Source: Agrobacterium sp. a22-2
GTDB taxonomy: Bacteria; Pseudomonadota; Alphaproteobacteria; Rhizobiales; Rhizobiaceae
Direction of reading: 5' to 3'
DNA: 64,000 bases
Assembly (NCBI RefSeq): GCF_012276985.1
Contig: NZ_JAAXMM010000002.1
Location: 1-64,000, forward strand
Shown: in pieces, positions 8,560 through 16,967 of the stretch
How positions within the stretch are numbered: position 1 is the first letter of the stretch
Layout: each line of letters starts with the position of its first letter
Position numbers and translations under genes: made by a program
The notes under the pieces: generated by a model
Seen by the model: the letters and a program-made list of their open reading frames with translations, nothing else
What the model was told of the DNA's origin: nothing
The model's database searches: none

Positions 8560-8949
8560 ATGAATGAACTCGTTTCCCGCATCGCCGACAAAGTCGGCAT
8601 TGCTCCCGATGTCGCTGAAAAGGCCGTCGGCATGATGCTCGGTTTCCTCCAGCGCGAAGCTGAAGACGGTCCGGTCGCCAAGATGATCGAAGCCATTCCC
8701 GGCGCCATGGAACTGGTTGCCATGCACAATGGCGAAGGCGAAGGCAAGGGCCTGCTCGGTGGTCTGATGAGCGCCATCGGCGGCGGCGGCATCATGGGCC
8801 TCGGCCAGCAGCTGATGGCGCAGGGCCTCGGCATGGGCGAAATCACCGCTCTCGCCAAGGAAACCATCGCTGCCGCCCGCGAATATGCCGGCGACGAAGT
8901 GGTCGACAATGTCGTCGCCTCGGTTCCGGGCCTCAGCCAGTTCGTCTGA
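8560..8949 (+). CDS. Small conserved protein, DUF2267/DUF2780-like, unknown function
   Basis: A 129-residue soluble protein with a good AGGAGG ribosome site. The N-terminal third (VSRIADKVGIAPDVAEKAV) is a helical repeat like that of DUF2267-type proteins, the middle is glycine- and methionine-rich (about residues 63-90, GLLGGLMSAIGGGG then MGLGQQ), and the C-terminus is helical. No signal peptide or catalytic motif is visible. It stands alone with its own upstream dyad and a good terminator downstream, so it is probably a monocistronic, well expressed gene. Function unknown. Confidence 0.75.
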   Translation: MNELVSRIADKVGIAPDVAEKAVGMMLGFLQREAEDGPVAKMIEAIPGAMELVAMHNGEGEGKGLLGGLMSAIGGGGIMGLGQQLMAQGLGMGEITALAKETIAAAREYAGDEVVDNVVASVPGLSQFV

Positions 8950-8974
8950 GCCGACGCTTGGCAATCCATGAGAG

Positions 8975-9005
8975 AAGCCGTCGGAGCGATCCGGCGGCTT
9001 TTTTT
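8975..9005 (+). terminator. Rho-independent terminator
   Basis: AAGCCGTCGG (8975-8984) pairs with CCGGCGGCTT (8991-9000) with one G-U pair around a 6-base loop and runs into seven T residues. It ends the 8560-8949 transcript. Confidence 0.85.
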
Positions 9006-9036
9006 GTAAGGTATCAGCTGGGGAGGAGGATCATCG

Positions 9037-9294
9037 TCATGTCCGGCGTTGCAGCCATTCGCGGAGTGCCGCATTGATCCGCGATTGCCAGCCGGGACCG
9101 TCGCGGCGAAAGCTGTCGATGACATCCTGATCGATGCGGATCGTGGTTGATGCCTTGGTGGTGCCGCTTTTCGGGCGACCGCGTCGGACCGGCACTGCTG
9201 CCAGCTTTTCCAGCCAGGGGCTTTCGGACAAATCCGGAGCATCGTCGTCAGGTGTTGCCAAGACCGGGTGCAAAGGCTCGTTGTTCGCGTTCAT
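9037..9294 (-). CDS. Orphan BrnA-like antitoxin
   Basis: An 85-residue protein whose C-terminal half (ASTTIRIDQDVIDSFRRDG then GWQSRINAALREWL) closely matches the DNA-binding part of the BrnA at 6058-6366, while the N-terminus differs. No BrnT reading frame lies next to it: the upstream neighbour is the SHOCT protein 15 bases away, and downstream is a terminator of the opposite strand. It may be a stranded antitoxin or a stand-alone ribbon-helix-helix regulator. Whether it can bind the brnTA operator 2.4 kb away is an open question. Confidence 0.8.
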   Translation of the reverse strand: MNANNEPLHPVLATPDDDAPDLSESPWLEKLAAVPVRRGRPKSGTTKASTTIRIDQDVIDSFRRDGPGWQSRINAALREWLQRRT

Positions 9295-9309
9295 TCGCCT
9301 TCCTCATAC

Positions 9310-10251
9310 CTAAAGTCGCGCCAGCAGTTCTGCTTTCTTGGTCTCGAATTCGGCATCGGTCAGGATGCCCTTGGCGTGCAGGCCGGCCAGCCGTTCGATC
9401 TTGTTGAATATGTCGTCGTCGGATGAGAGAGCTGCAGCCGAAGGTGTAGAGACGGGCATCGTGGCAGGTGCTTCGGGCGATGCCGGAGTGGTGGGCATTT
9501 CATGGATCGGTTCCATGATCGGGGGCGTCGCATCATTTGGCGTCGCCGCTGTCTCGCCGGCGGGCGACACCACGGCGAGGTCGGAAAGCCGCACCAGGCC
9601 GTATTGCGAGGTGAAGCTCAGCGACTGATCGCCGCCCTGCTGCTGCGAGAATCCGCCGATCTGGTGGTCCTTGGTGTCGTAGACGGTGACCTGGCCGTTC
9701 ACGTCGATCGCCAGCCGGTGGCTCGTCGGGAAGAAGGCATAGCGCAGGTTGTTCTGGGCGCCGGTGGATGCGGCGTGGCCGAGACCCTCCGGCCACCAGT
9801 TGCCCTGGGTGAAGGCGCCGGGCACGAACAGGCTGGCGCCCTGGCCCTGAGACTGCTGGCCTGGGGAATATTGCCCTTGGAAACCGCCCTGAAACTGAGT
9901 GTTTTGATATTGGCCGTTCTGGTATTGGCCGTTGCCTTGGGATTGCGACTGGTGGCTTGCCGCCATCGGCATGAGAAGATCCTTATTGCGCACCAGCACC
10001 AGCCCGGACAGTTCCGTGCAGAGCGTGTCGACCCGGGCCTTCAGGCCATGGTTGAACATGTCGCCGACCATGGTCATGCCGCCCTGTGACCATTGCCCCA
10101 TGCCGCCGAGATCGGGATGGTTGAACTGCGCCTGATTGCCCTGGCCGGCCATGACCGCCATCAGCAGATGCTCGACCGCATCGAGGCTGACGCCGTGCCG
10201 GGTGGCAATGTCGGTGAGGGTGCGCAGGCCTTCGTCGCTGAGTGTTCGCAT
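9310..10251 (-). CDS. SHOCT-domain protein with Q/N-rich linker
   Basis: About 313 residues. The last 35 or so residues (KIERLAGLHAKGILTDAEFE followed by KKAELL) form a SHOCT short C-terminal domain, a motif thought to aid oligomerisation. Residues near 100-140 are a low-complexity segment of Gln, Gly, Asn and Ser with QYQNGQYQN repeats. The centre (about 145-225) resembles a globular beta domain reading VYDTKDHQIGGFSQQQGG. I chose the ATG at 10251, which has AAGGA upstream; the ATG at 10269 is an alternative. No membrane segment. Function unknown. Confidence 0.75.
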   Translation of the reverse strand: MRTLSDEGLRTLTDIATRHGVSLDAVEHLLMAVMAGQGNQAQFNHPDLGGMGQWSQGGMTMVGDMFNHGLKARVDTLCTELSGLVLVRNKDLLMPMAASHQSQSQGNGQYQNGQYQNTQFQGGFQGQYSPGQQSQGQGASLFVPGAFTQGNWWPEGLGHAASTGAQNNLRYAFFPTSHRLAIDVNGQVTVYDTKDHQIGGFSQQQGGDQSLSFTSQYGLVRLSDLAVVSPAGETAATPNDATPPIMEPIHEMPTTPASPEAPATMPVSTPSAAALSSDDDIFNKIERLAGLHAKGILTDAEFETKKAELLARL

Positions 10252-10372
10252 GCCGGTCGTTCCTTCCATCCCGCAGCCTTCGACGAGCCTCTGCCCGCCA
10301 GCCGTGCCTTTGAAATTTCTCTAGCACGGCCGGCTGGCTGATGACAGCGCGCAGCGCGGTCGAAGAACTGGG

Positions 10373-11410
10373 CTATCCGGCGAGCGGCGGGGACAGGCGC
10401 GCAAAGCCGTCCTGTCGGCGATAGGGGAAATGCGGATAGGGTGCCGTCACGGCGCTGGCGGCATCCAGCGTCGCCATCTGCGTGTCCGTCAGCGACCAGC
10501 CGATGGCGCCGAGGTTCTGGCGCAACTGTTCCTCGTTGCGGGCGCCGATGATCACCGACGACACCGTCGGCCGGCGCGTCAGCCAGTTGATCGCGACCTG
10601 CGCTACGGTCTTGCCGGTCTCCTCGGCGACGATCTGCAGCGCATCCACGACGCGGTAGAGGTGTTCGTCCTCGACGGGCGGGCCGAACTCCGCCGTGGCG
10701 TGCAGGCGGCTGCCCTCGGGCAAGGGCTTGCCACGGCTGATCTTGCCGGTCAGGCGTCCCCATCCGAGAGGGCTCCAGACCAGCGCGCCGAGGCCCTGAT
10801 CTTCTCCAAGCGGCATTAGATCCCATTCGTAGTCGCGGCCCAGCAGCGAATAGTAGACCTGGTTTGCCACATAGCGTGACCAGCCCTGCCTGTCCGATAC
10901 GGCAAGTGACTTCATGATCTGCCAGCCGGAAAAGTTGGAGACGCCGATATAGCGCAGCTTGCCGGCTTTAACGAGCATGTCGAGCGTCGACAGCACTTCC
11001 TCGACCGGGGTCGAGGCGTCGAAGGCGTGCAGCTGGAAGATATCGATGTGGTCGGTGCCGAGCCGCGACAGCGCAGCATCGACGGAGCGGATGAGCCGGT
11101 GGCGCGACGAGCCCCAGTCGTTCGGCCCGCCGCCGGTCGGAAGAGCGGCCTTGGTGGAGATCAGGACGTCATGGCGACGGCCCTTGATGGCGGCGCCGAG
11201 AACCTCTTCGGAGGCGCCGTTCGAATAGACATCGGCCGTATCGAACAGGTTGACGCCGGCCTCCAGGCAGATGTCGACCAGACGGCGGGCCTCGTCGATA
11301 TCGGTATTGCCCCAGGCGCCGAACAGCGGGCCGGAGCCGCCGAACGTGCCGGCGCCAAAGCTCAAGACCGGCACCTTGAGGCCGGATTTTCCGAGATTGC
11401 GGTATTCCAT
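10373..11410 (-). CDS. Aldo/keto reductase
   Basis: A 345-residue NAD(P)H-dependent oxidoreductase of the AKR superfamily. The N-terminus MEYRNLGKSGLKVPVLSFG, the catalytic Asp and Tyr in FDTADVYSNGASEE, and the nucleotide-binding VIIGARNEEQL near the C-terminus are all present. It resembles the AKR11/12-like and potassium-channel beta-subunit-like bacterial enzymes that reduce aldehydes and ketones. It follows the MFS gene by 32 bases on the same strand, so the two are probably co-transcribed under the divergent LysR protein. The open frame extends upstream to 12733, but that extension is the MFS gene read in another frame. Confidence 0.92.
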   Translation of the reverse strand: MEYRNLGKSGLKVPVLSFGAGTFGGSGPLFGAWGNTDIDEARRLVDICLEAGVNLFDTADVYSNGASEEVLGAAIKGRRHDVLISTKAALPTGGGPNDWGSSRHRLIRSVDAALSRLGTDHIDIFQLHAFDASTPVEEVLSTLDMLVKAGKLRYIGVSNFSGWQIMKSLAVSDRQGWSRYVANQVYYSLLGRDYEWDLMPLGEDQGLGALVWSPLGWGRLTGKISRGKPLPEGSRLHATAEFGPPVEDEHLYRVVDALQIVAEETGKTVAQVAINWLTRRPTVSSVIIGARNEEQLRQNLGAIGWSLTDTQMATLDAASAVTAPYPHFPYRRQDGFARLSPPLAG

Positions 11411-11442
11411 GATGGGTATCCTTATTTGGAACGAAAAGCCTG

Positions 11443-12630
11443 TCAGACGGCGGTGACGAGGGTGTCGCCGCGGCGGTCGAGCAGGCCGCTGACGATGGTC
11501 AGGCCAAGGGCGCCTGTGACCATCAGCGCACCCACCATCGGCGTGGCGCCGAGGCCGAGCGGCGAGGCGACCACCAGTCCGCCGATCCAGGCGCCGGCGG
11601 CAATGCCGAGATTGAAGGCGGCAATGTTGAGTGCCGAGGCGACATCGACGGCGCCGGGACGGAAGCGTTTCGCCATATCGACGACATAGAGCTGCAGGCC
11701 CGGCACATTGGCAAACGACAGGAAGCCAAGCGCGGTCAGCGTGATCAGCGCCGGGATGGTGAAGGGGGCGGTGAAGGTGAATATCACCAGGACCGCTGCC
11801 TGCAATGTGAACAGCCATGTCAGCGCCTTGACCGGATCGCGGTCGGCAATGCGGCCTCCGGCAATATTGCCGGCGGCGATGGCCAGGCCGTAGAGCACCA
11901 GCACGAGGCTGACGCTGGAGGCGGCAAAGCCGGTGATGTCCTCCAGGATCGATGCGAGGAAGGTGAAGGTGACGAAGGTGCCGCCATAACCGAGCGCCGT
12001 CATGGCGAAGACCAGCAGCAGGCGTCCAGAACCGAGCACGCGGACCTGGTCCATCAGGCTGGCGGGTGCCGCCTTCGGCAGGTTGGCCGGTAGCAGGGCG
12101 GCGATGCCGACGAAGGCGACGAGGCCAAGACCCGAGACGGCCAGGAAGGTCGAGCGCCAGCCGAAGGTTTGGCCGATATAGGTGCCGAGCGGTACGCCGG
12201 TGACGATGGCAACCGTCAGGCCCATGAACATCATGGCAATCGCTGAGGCGCGGCGGTTTTCCGGCACCAGTCCGGCGGCGATCGTTGCGCCGACCGAGAA
12301 GAACACGCCATGGGCAAAGGCGGACAGCACGCGGCCGGCCAGCAGCAGGCCATAGGACGGGCTCATCGCCGCTACCATGTTGCCGGCAATGAACAGCGCC
12401 ATCAGCGCCAGCAGCAGCGGCTTGCGGCCGAGCCTGCCCGTCAGAGCGGTGATCACCGGCGCCCCGAAGGTGACACCGAGCGCATAGATCGAGACGATCA
12501 GCCCAGCCAGCGGCAGGGTGATCTGAAGGTCGGAGGCGACTGTCGGCAGAAGGCCGACAATCACGAATTCTGTGGTGCCGATCGCGTAGGCCGCAATCGT
12601 CAGAGCAAATAGTGCCAGAGGCATGGACAT
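11443..12630 (-). CDS. MFS transporter, AraJ/YdhP-like efflux permease
   Basis: A 395-residue major facilitator with 12 predicted membrane helices. The opening ALTIAAYAIGTTEFVIVGLL is typical of the drug/sugar efflux DHA1 branch (COG2814). The start at 12630 has AGGAAAGG upstream; the frame also opens at 12705, but those residues are polar and unlike the family. It is divergent from the LysR gene and is followed by the aldo/keto reductase, a common arrangement for inducible export of a toxic small molecule. Substrate unknown. Confidence 0.92.
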   Translation of the reverse strand: MSMPLALFALTIAAYAIGTTEFVIVGLLPTVASDLQITLPLAGLIVSIYALGVTFGAPVITALTGRLGRKPLLLALMALFIAGNMVAAMSPSYGLLLAGRVLSAFAHGVFFSVGATIAAGLVPENRRASAIAMMFMGLTVAIVTGVPLGTYIGQTFGWRSTFLAVSGLGLVAFVGIAALLPANLPKAAPASLMDQVRVLGSGRLLLVFAMTALGYGGTFVTFTFLASILEDITGFAASSVSLVLVLYGLAIAAGNIAGGRIADRDPVKALTWLFTLQAAVLVIFTFTAPFTIPALITLTALGFLSFANVPGLQLYVVDMAKRFRPGAVDVASALNIAAFNLGIAAGAWIGGLVVASPLGLGATPMVGALMVTGALGLTIVSGLLDRRGDTLVTAV

Positions 12631-12769
12631 GTGCCTTTCCTGATCCGCGTTTGGCGCGGGTGGGTGAGGGATGGATTTGGTGAGGCGAATATCGGCGCTT
12701 CCCACTTGTTTGAGAATGCGGAGTAATGGACAATCACCTGTGAAATGAAATCACATATGAGGAGCCGCC

Positions 12770-13663
12770 ATGGATAACCGGGCCGGAGAAATGCAGGTGT
12801 TTGTGCTGGCGGCCGAGCTCAAGAGCTTTTCGGAAGCGGGGCGGCGCCTGAAGCTGTCGCCGTCTGCGGTCAGCAAGCTGGTGACACGGCTGGAGGACCG
12901 GCTCGGCACGCGGCTGATCGTGCGCTCGACGCGCATGCTGCAACTGACGCCGGAGGGCGAGACCTATCTGGCGCGGGCGCAGCGCATCCTGGCCGAGATC
13001 GCCGATACTGAGGCGATGGTGTCGGGCGGCGGGCGCATGCTGCCGCGCGGCCCTCTGTCGATCAATGCCTCGGTCGGCTTTGGCGAGCGCTATATCCTGC
13101 CGCTGGCGGGGGACTTCCTGGCGCTTTATCCGGATGTGCAACTCGACATCACGCTGACGGACGGCATTGTCGACCTGATCGGCGACCGGGTCGATATCGC
13201 CATCCGCCACGGGCCTATGCGCGATTCCAGCCTGAAGGCCCGCAAACTGTCGGAAAGCCGGCAGGCGATCATCGCCTCACCGGAGTATATCGAACGCCAT
13301 GGCCTTCCCTTGACCCCGGCCGATCTCGATCACCACAATTGCATCAATTTCAACTTCCGGCGCTCTTTCGAAGGCTGGCGATTCCGCAATCCAGACACCG
13401 GCCTTGCTGAGACCCGACCGGTGCCCGGAAACCTGAAGGCCAGCAGCGGCTCGATCATCCGGCAATTCTGCCTGGCGGGCCTCGGCATCGGCCGCATCGG
13501 TCGCTTCCATATCGAGCCCGACCTGCAGGCCGGCCGGCTGGTCACAGTGCTGGAGGATTACAATCCCGAGGACATCGAGGAAATCCACGCCGTCTATGCC
13601 GGCCACGAACATCTGGCCGTGCGCATCCGCGCCTATATCGATTTCCTGGCCGAGCGGTTGTGA
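12770..13663 (+). CDS. LysR-family transcriptional regulator
   Basis: A 297-residue LTTR. The N-terminal winged helix (residues 1-65) includes FSEAGRRLKLSPSAVSKLVT, and the substrate-binding domain covers about 90-295, with features typical of the CrgA/PerR-like group such as IRHGPMRDSSL and SGSIIRQFCLAGLGIG. LTTRs bind upstream of divergent targets and respond to a small ligand. The 139-base divergent spacing from the MFS/AKR pair makes these the likely targets. Confidence 0.92.
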   Translation: MDNRAGEMQVFVLAAELKSFSEAGRRLKLSPSAVSKLVTRLEDRLGTRLIVRSTRMLQLTPEGETYLARAQRILAEIADTEAMVSGGGRMLPRGPLSINASVGFGERYILPLAGDFLALYPDVQLDITLTDGIVDLIGDRVDIAIRHGPMRDSSLKARKLSESRQAIIASPEYIERHGLPLTPADLDHHNCINFNFRRSFEGWRFRNPDTGLAETRPVPGNLKASSGSIIRQFCLAGLGIGRIGRFHIEPDLQAGRLVTVLEDYNPEDIEEIHAVYAGHEHLAVRIRAYIDFLAERL

Positions 13664-13671
13664 GTAACCCA

Positions 13672-13706
13672 CCTCCGCCTCTCCCTTTCAAAGAGAAAGC
13701 CGGAGG
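13672..13706. terminator. Stem-loop between convergent genes
   Basis: CCTCCG (13672-13677) pairs with CGGAGG (13701-13706), and inside it CTTTC (13685-13689) pairs with GAAAG (13695-13699). It lies between the LysR gene and the convergent methyltransferase. No clear T-run, so termination strength is uncertain. Confidence 0.4.
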
Positions 13707-13712
13707 CAAACC

Positions 13713-14525
13713 TCATTTGACCGCGCGGATGGCGTAGCGGTGCTGGGTGGCGCGCTCCAGCGATTTGAAGAAGCCGAAATTCTTGGCCTGGGTCTTGTGG
13801 ATGGCGCGCATGTCGGTGTCGACCACGACGTCGGAAAAGCCTGCCTCTTTCAGCAGTTCCACCACTGCTTCGGCGCGGGCGCCTTGCGAGAAATAGACCC
13901 GCGACAGGATGCTCTGGTGGGTGTCGGCCATGGCGCCGGTGCCGCGATGGTTGTTCGCCTTGGTCAGGCCCAGTTTCACGGCGATGGCGGTCATCGTCTT
14001 GGCAAGCCGCGAGGCAAGGCCGGGATTGACGAAATCGCCGTCGACGATCAGCAGGATGCCGCCGGTTTTGAGTACGCGCCGCCACTCGATGAAGGCGGAT
14101 TTCGGATCGACCAGCGTCCAGACCAGATGCCGGTTGGTGATGACGTCATAGGCACCGTCGGGTTCCATGGTGTTTTCCGCGTCGCCCATCACGAAGGTGA
14201 TGTTGCGGCCACGCGATTTCGCCTTGGCGCGGGCGCGCTCCAGCATCGGTTCGGCCCAGTCGAGCCCCGTCACCTGGAAGCCGACATCATCCAGCAGATG
14301 CGATACGACGCCGGTGCCCGAAGCGAGGTCCAGGGCCTTGCGGCCGGCGCCATCGCCCAGATGCCTGCGGATCAGGGCGTGCCAGGCCTGGCGCTCCGGC
14401 TCGGAGAAGATCTCGTGTCCCGGCTGGGTGTCGAACGTCTCGGCGCGGGCCGACCAATAGGCTTTGATTTCGTCGCGGAGATCGTAATTGCTGAGGGTAT
14501 TTGCCGCGGAATTGGCCGGGGTCAT
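13713..14525 (-). CDS. Class I SAM-dependent methyltransferase
   Basis: A 270-residue methyltransferase. Motif I is LDLASGTGVVSHLL (about residues 65-78), followed by the acidic DWAEPMLERA and the post-motif VMGDAEN and VDPKSAFIEW blocks of the Methyltransf_11/25 type. Substrate unknown. The gene runs divergently from the iron-type ABC importer, and the 113 bases between them contain a RirA-type box and an Irr-like box. A role in siderophore or haem/corrin handling, or simply iron-dependent expression, is therefore plausible; this rests only on context. Confidence 0.88.
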   Translation of the reverse strand: MTPANSAANTLSNYDLRDEIKAYWSARAETFDTQPGHEIFSEPERQAWHALIRRHLGDGAGRKALDLASGTGVVSHLLDDVGFQVTGLDWAEPMLERARAKAKSRGRNITFVMGDAENTMEPDGAYDVITNRHLVWTLVDPKSAFIEWRRVLKTGGILLIVDGDFVNPGLASRLAKTMTAIAVKLGLTKANNHRGTGAMADTHQSILSRVYFSQGARAEAVVELLKEAGFSDVVVDTDMRAIHKTQAKNFGFFKSLERATQHRYAIRAVK

Positions 14526-14553
14526 GAGTGTCTGAACTCCAAAGGTGAGAGAG

Positions 14554-14570
14554 ATTGGAAGCTTTCTAAA
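14554..14570. promoter_or_regulatory. Irr-like (ICE) box
   Basis: On the minus strand TTTAGAA-AGC-TTCCAAT matches the published Irr/ICE consensus TTTAGAA-N3-TTCTAAA with one perfect half and five of seven bases in the other. It lies 11 bases left of the RirA-type box, between the divergent methyltransferase and iron-importer genes. Irr is the haem-responsive iron regulator of Rhizobiales. Binding is inferred. Confidence 0.45.
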
Positions 14571-14580
14571 AGATATTTGT

Positions 14581-14595
14581 TGACTAATAAAGTCA
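14581..14595. promoter_or_regulatory. RirA-type iron-responsive operator
   Basis: The 15-mer TGACTAATAAAGTCA fits the IRO consensus TGA-N9-TCA exactly and is itself a 5-bp inverted repeat, TGACT/AGTCA. It lies 44 bases before the importer start in an AT-rich promoter region. RirA represses iron-uptake genes in iron-replete rhizobia; the gene context makes this a credible site. Confidence 0.6.
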
Positions 14596-14638
14596 TAAAA
14601 TAATAATCCACCGCGAACTCATTTACAGGAGACAAATC

Positions 14639-15778
14639 GTGGGTATTTTCAACAGGGTGGCCACCGCCGCCGCGCTCTCGCTCGTCCTTTTTTCGAGTGT
14701 TGCTTTGGCTGGCGAAGTGATCAAAATCAAAGACATCACGGGGCGCGAAGTGGAAGTCAGCGTACCGGTCGAGCGGGTGATCCTGGGCGAAGGCCGTCAG
14801 ATCTATTTCACCGCTGCCCTGGATACCGATGCCCCGTTTGCCCGTGTCGTCGGCTGGCGCGACGATTTCAAGAAGGCGGACCTGGATGGCTACAACGCCT
14901 ATCTTGAAAAATTCCCTGAGATGGGCAAGATCCCGACCTTCGGCGGCATGAAGGACGGCACTTTCGATATCGAGCAGGCCGTGACGCTGAAGCCCGATGT
15001 CATCATCATGAACACCGAGGCCAAGTCGGCCACCGAAGAAAGCGGCTATATCGAGAAGCTCGCCAAGGTCGGCATTCCGCTGGTCTATATCGACTTCCGT
15101 GAAAAGCCGATGCAGAACACCGATGAATCCATGCGTATCATCGGCAAGCTGTTCGGCAAGGAAGCCCGCGCAGAAGAGTTCGTCGCCTTCCGTTCAGAGC
15201 AGATCGCCAAGGTCACCGATACGCTGGCCAAGGCGCCGGATGCCAAGAAGCCACTGGTCTTCGTCGAGCGCGCCGGCGGTTACAGCGAAGATTGCTGCAT
15301 GTCCTTCGGCAACGAGAATTTCGGCAAGATGGTCGAGATGGCTGGCGGCATCAACATGGCCAAGGACATCATTCCGGGCACGTTCGGCACGGTCAATCCC
15401 GAGCAGATCATCGCCTCCAATCCTGACCAGGTCATCGTTACCGGCTCCAATTGGGAACTCTACGTTCCAGGCGGCGCCTGGGTCGGCGTTGGTCCGGGGG
15501 CGGATCAGGCCAAGGCGACGGAAAAGCTTGAAAAGCTGATGCATCGGCCGGCCTTCACGGGCGTCAAGGCCGTAACCGACCACAATGTGCATGCCATCTG
15601 GCACCAGTTCTACAACAGCCCCTACCAGTTCGTCGCCGTCCAGCAGATGGCCGAATGGCTGCATCCCGACCTGTTCAAGGATCTCGATGCCGATGCCACC
15701 TTCAAGGAGCTGCATGAGCGCTTCCTGCCGGTTGCCTATCGTCCGGGCTACTTCGCCTCGCTCAACGCCGGCCATTGA
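14639..15778 (+). CDS. Fe-siderophore-type ABC transporter substrate-binding protein
   Basis: A 379-residue periplasmic binding protein of the class III (FepB/FhuD/BtuF) fold, with a GTG start preceded by AGGAGA. Residues 1-24 are a signal peptide ending VALA. The start of the mature protein, IKDITGREVEVSVPVERVIL, is the typical Peripla_BP_2 opening, and KPDVIIMNTEA and ASNPDQVIVTGSN are conserved internal blocks. It would capture a ferric siderophore, haem or a similar chelate. It heads a three-gene operon with permease and ATPase. The exact ligand is not known. Confidence 0.9.
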   Translation: MGIFNRVATAAALSLVLFSSVALAGEVIKIKDITGREVEVSVPVERVILGEGRQIYFTAALDTDAPFARVVGWRDDFKKADLDGYNAYLEKFPEMGKIPTFGGMKDGTFDIEQAVTLKPDVIIMNTEAKSATEESGYIEKLAKVGIPLVYIDFREKPMQNTDESMRIIGKLFGKEARAEEFVAFRSEQIAKVTDTLAKAPDAKKPLVFVERAGGYSEDCCMSFGNENFGKMVEMAGGINMAKDIIPGTFGTVNPEQIIASNPDQVIVTGSNWELYVPGGAWVGVGPGADQAKATEKLEKLMHRPAFTGVKAVTDHNVHAIWHQFYNSPYQFVAVQQMAEWLHPDLFKDLDADATFKELHERFLPVAYRPGYFASLNAGH

Positions 15779-15899
15779 TACCAAACCGCAATCGAGCGCC
15801 GGTGGGGCAAGCCTCCCGCCGGCTCTCAGCTATTTTCAACAGGTCTCGTCCGTCACTCGCTGGCCGGGCGTTCTTTTTAATTGGACAGGGTGGCAATTG

Positions 15900-16967
15900 A
15901 TGGCTGCACTTGGCGAAACTCTCCCGGCGGCAGAAGGGCGCGCTCTTTACCGTGCGCTCGCCTTCCGCCGCATCCTGCTGATCTGCGGCATGGTCGTGGC
16001 GCTGGCGCTCAGCGTCGCCTTCGACATGGCGCTCGGCCCGGCGCGCTACACGCTGTCGCAGGTGCTGTTGGCGCTTTGGGACGCCGCCTCCGTCGACCAG
16101 CAATTGCGGGTGGTGATCTGGGATATCCGCATGCCGATCGCCCTGATGGCGGTGACGGTGGGCGCCTGTCTGTCGCTGGCCGGTGCGCAGATGCAGACCA
16201 TTCTTGCCAATCCGCTGGCCAGTCCCTTTACGCTCGGCATTTCGGCCGCGGCCGGGTTCGGCGCGGCCTTAGCGCTGGTCGGCGGCATCGCCATCTTTCC
16301 GGCCGCCGTGCAATATATGGTGCCGATCAACGCCTTCCTGATGGCCATGCTCGCCTCCCTGTTCATCTACGGTGCCTCGACGCTGCGCGGCGTAACCGTC
16401 GAAACCATCGTGCTGCTCGGCATCGCGCTGGTCTTCACCTTCAATGCGGCGCTGGCCCTGCTTGAATATCTGGCTTCCGAACAGGCGCTGGCCGCCGTGG
16501 TGTTCTGGACCATGGGCAGCCTCACCAAGGCGACCTGGACCAAGGTCGCGGTGACCGCTGCCGTTCTCGCCTTCGCCACGCCGCTGTTCATGCGCCGCGC
16601 ATGGGCGCTGACGGCACTGCGGCTCGGCGATGAAAAGGCCGCCAGCTTCGGCGTCAACATCCGCCGGCTGCGGCTCGAAACCCTGATGCTGGTCAGTCTG
16701 CTGGCCGCCATTCCGGTATCGTTTGTCGGCACCATCGGCTTCGTCGGCCTGGTCGGCCCGCATATCGCCCGCATGCTGGTCGGCGAAGATCAGCGCTTCT
16801 TCCTGCCGGCCTCGGTGCTGTGCGGCGCGCTGCTGTTGTCCACCACCTCGGTCGTGTCGAAAATACTGATCCCCGGCGCCATCCTGCCGATCGGGGTGAT
16901 CACGGCGCTGGTTGGCGTGCCCTTCTTCTTCTCCCTCATCTTCAGCAGCCGGAGGCGGTCATGGTAG
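15900..16967 (+). CDS. FecCD-family iron ABC transporter permease
   Basis: A 355-residue inner-membrane permease with about ten helices. Family motifs include GAQMQTILANPLASPFTLG and, near the C-terminus, FVGLVGPHIARMLVGEDQRF, the loop that contacts the ATPase. The open frame starts far upstream (15585) inside the binding-protein gene; the ATG at 15900 gives a normal-length protein. It overlaps the following ATPase gene by seven bases. Confidence 0.92.
   Translation: MAALGETLPAAEGRALYRALAFRRILLICGMVVALALSVAFDMALGPARYTLSQVLLALWDAASVDQQLRVVIWDIRMPIALMAVTVGACLSLAGAQMQTILANPLASPFTLGISAAAGFGAALALVGGIAIFPAAVQYMVPINAFLMAMLASLFIYGASTLRGVTVETIVLLGIALVFTFNAALALLEYLASEQALAAVVFWTMGSLTKATWTKVAVTAAVLAFATPLFMRRAWALTALRLGDEKAASFGVNIRRLRLETLMLVSLLAAIPVSFVGTIGFVGLVGPHIARMLVGEDQRFFLPASVLCGALLLSTTSVVSKILIPGAILPIGVITALVGVPFFFSLIFSSRRRSW

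Noticed and set aside
11411..12733. Long upstream extension of the aldo/keto reductase frame
   Set aside because: The reductase starts at 11410 with a family-typical N-terminus; the extension is Arg/Pro-rich and overlaps the real MFS gene in another frame.
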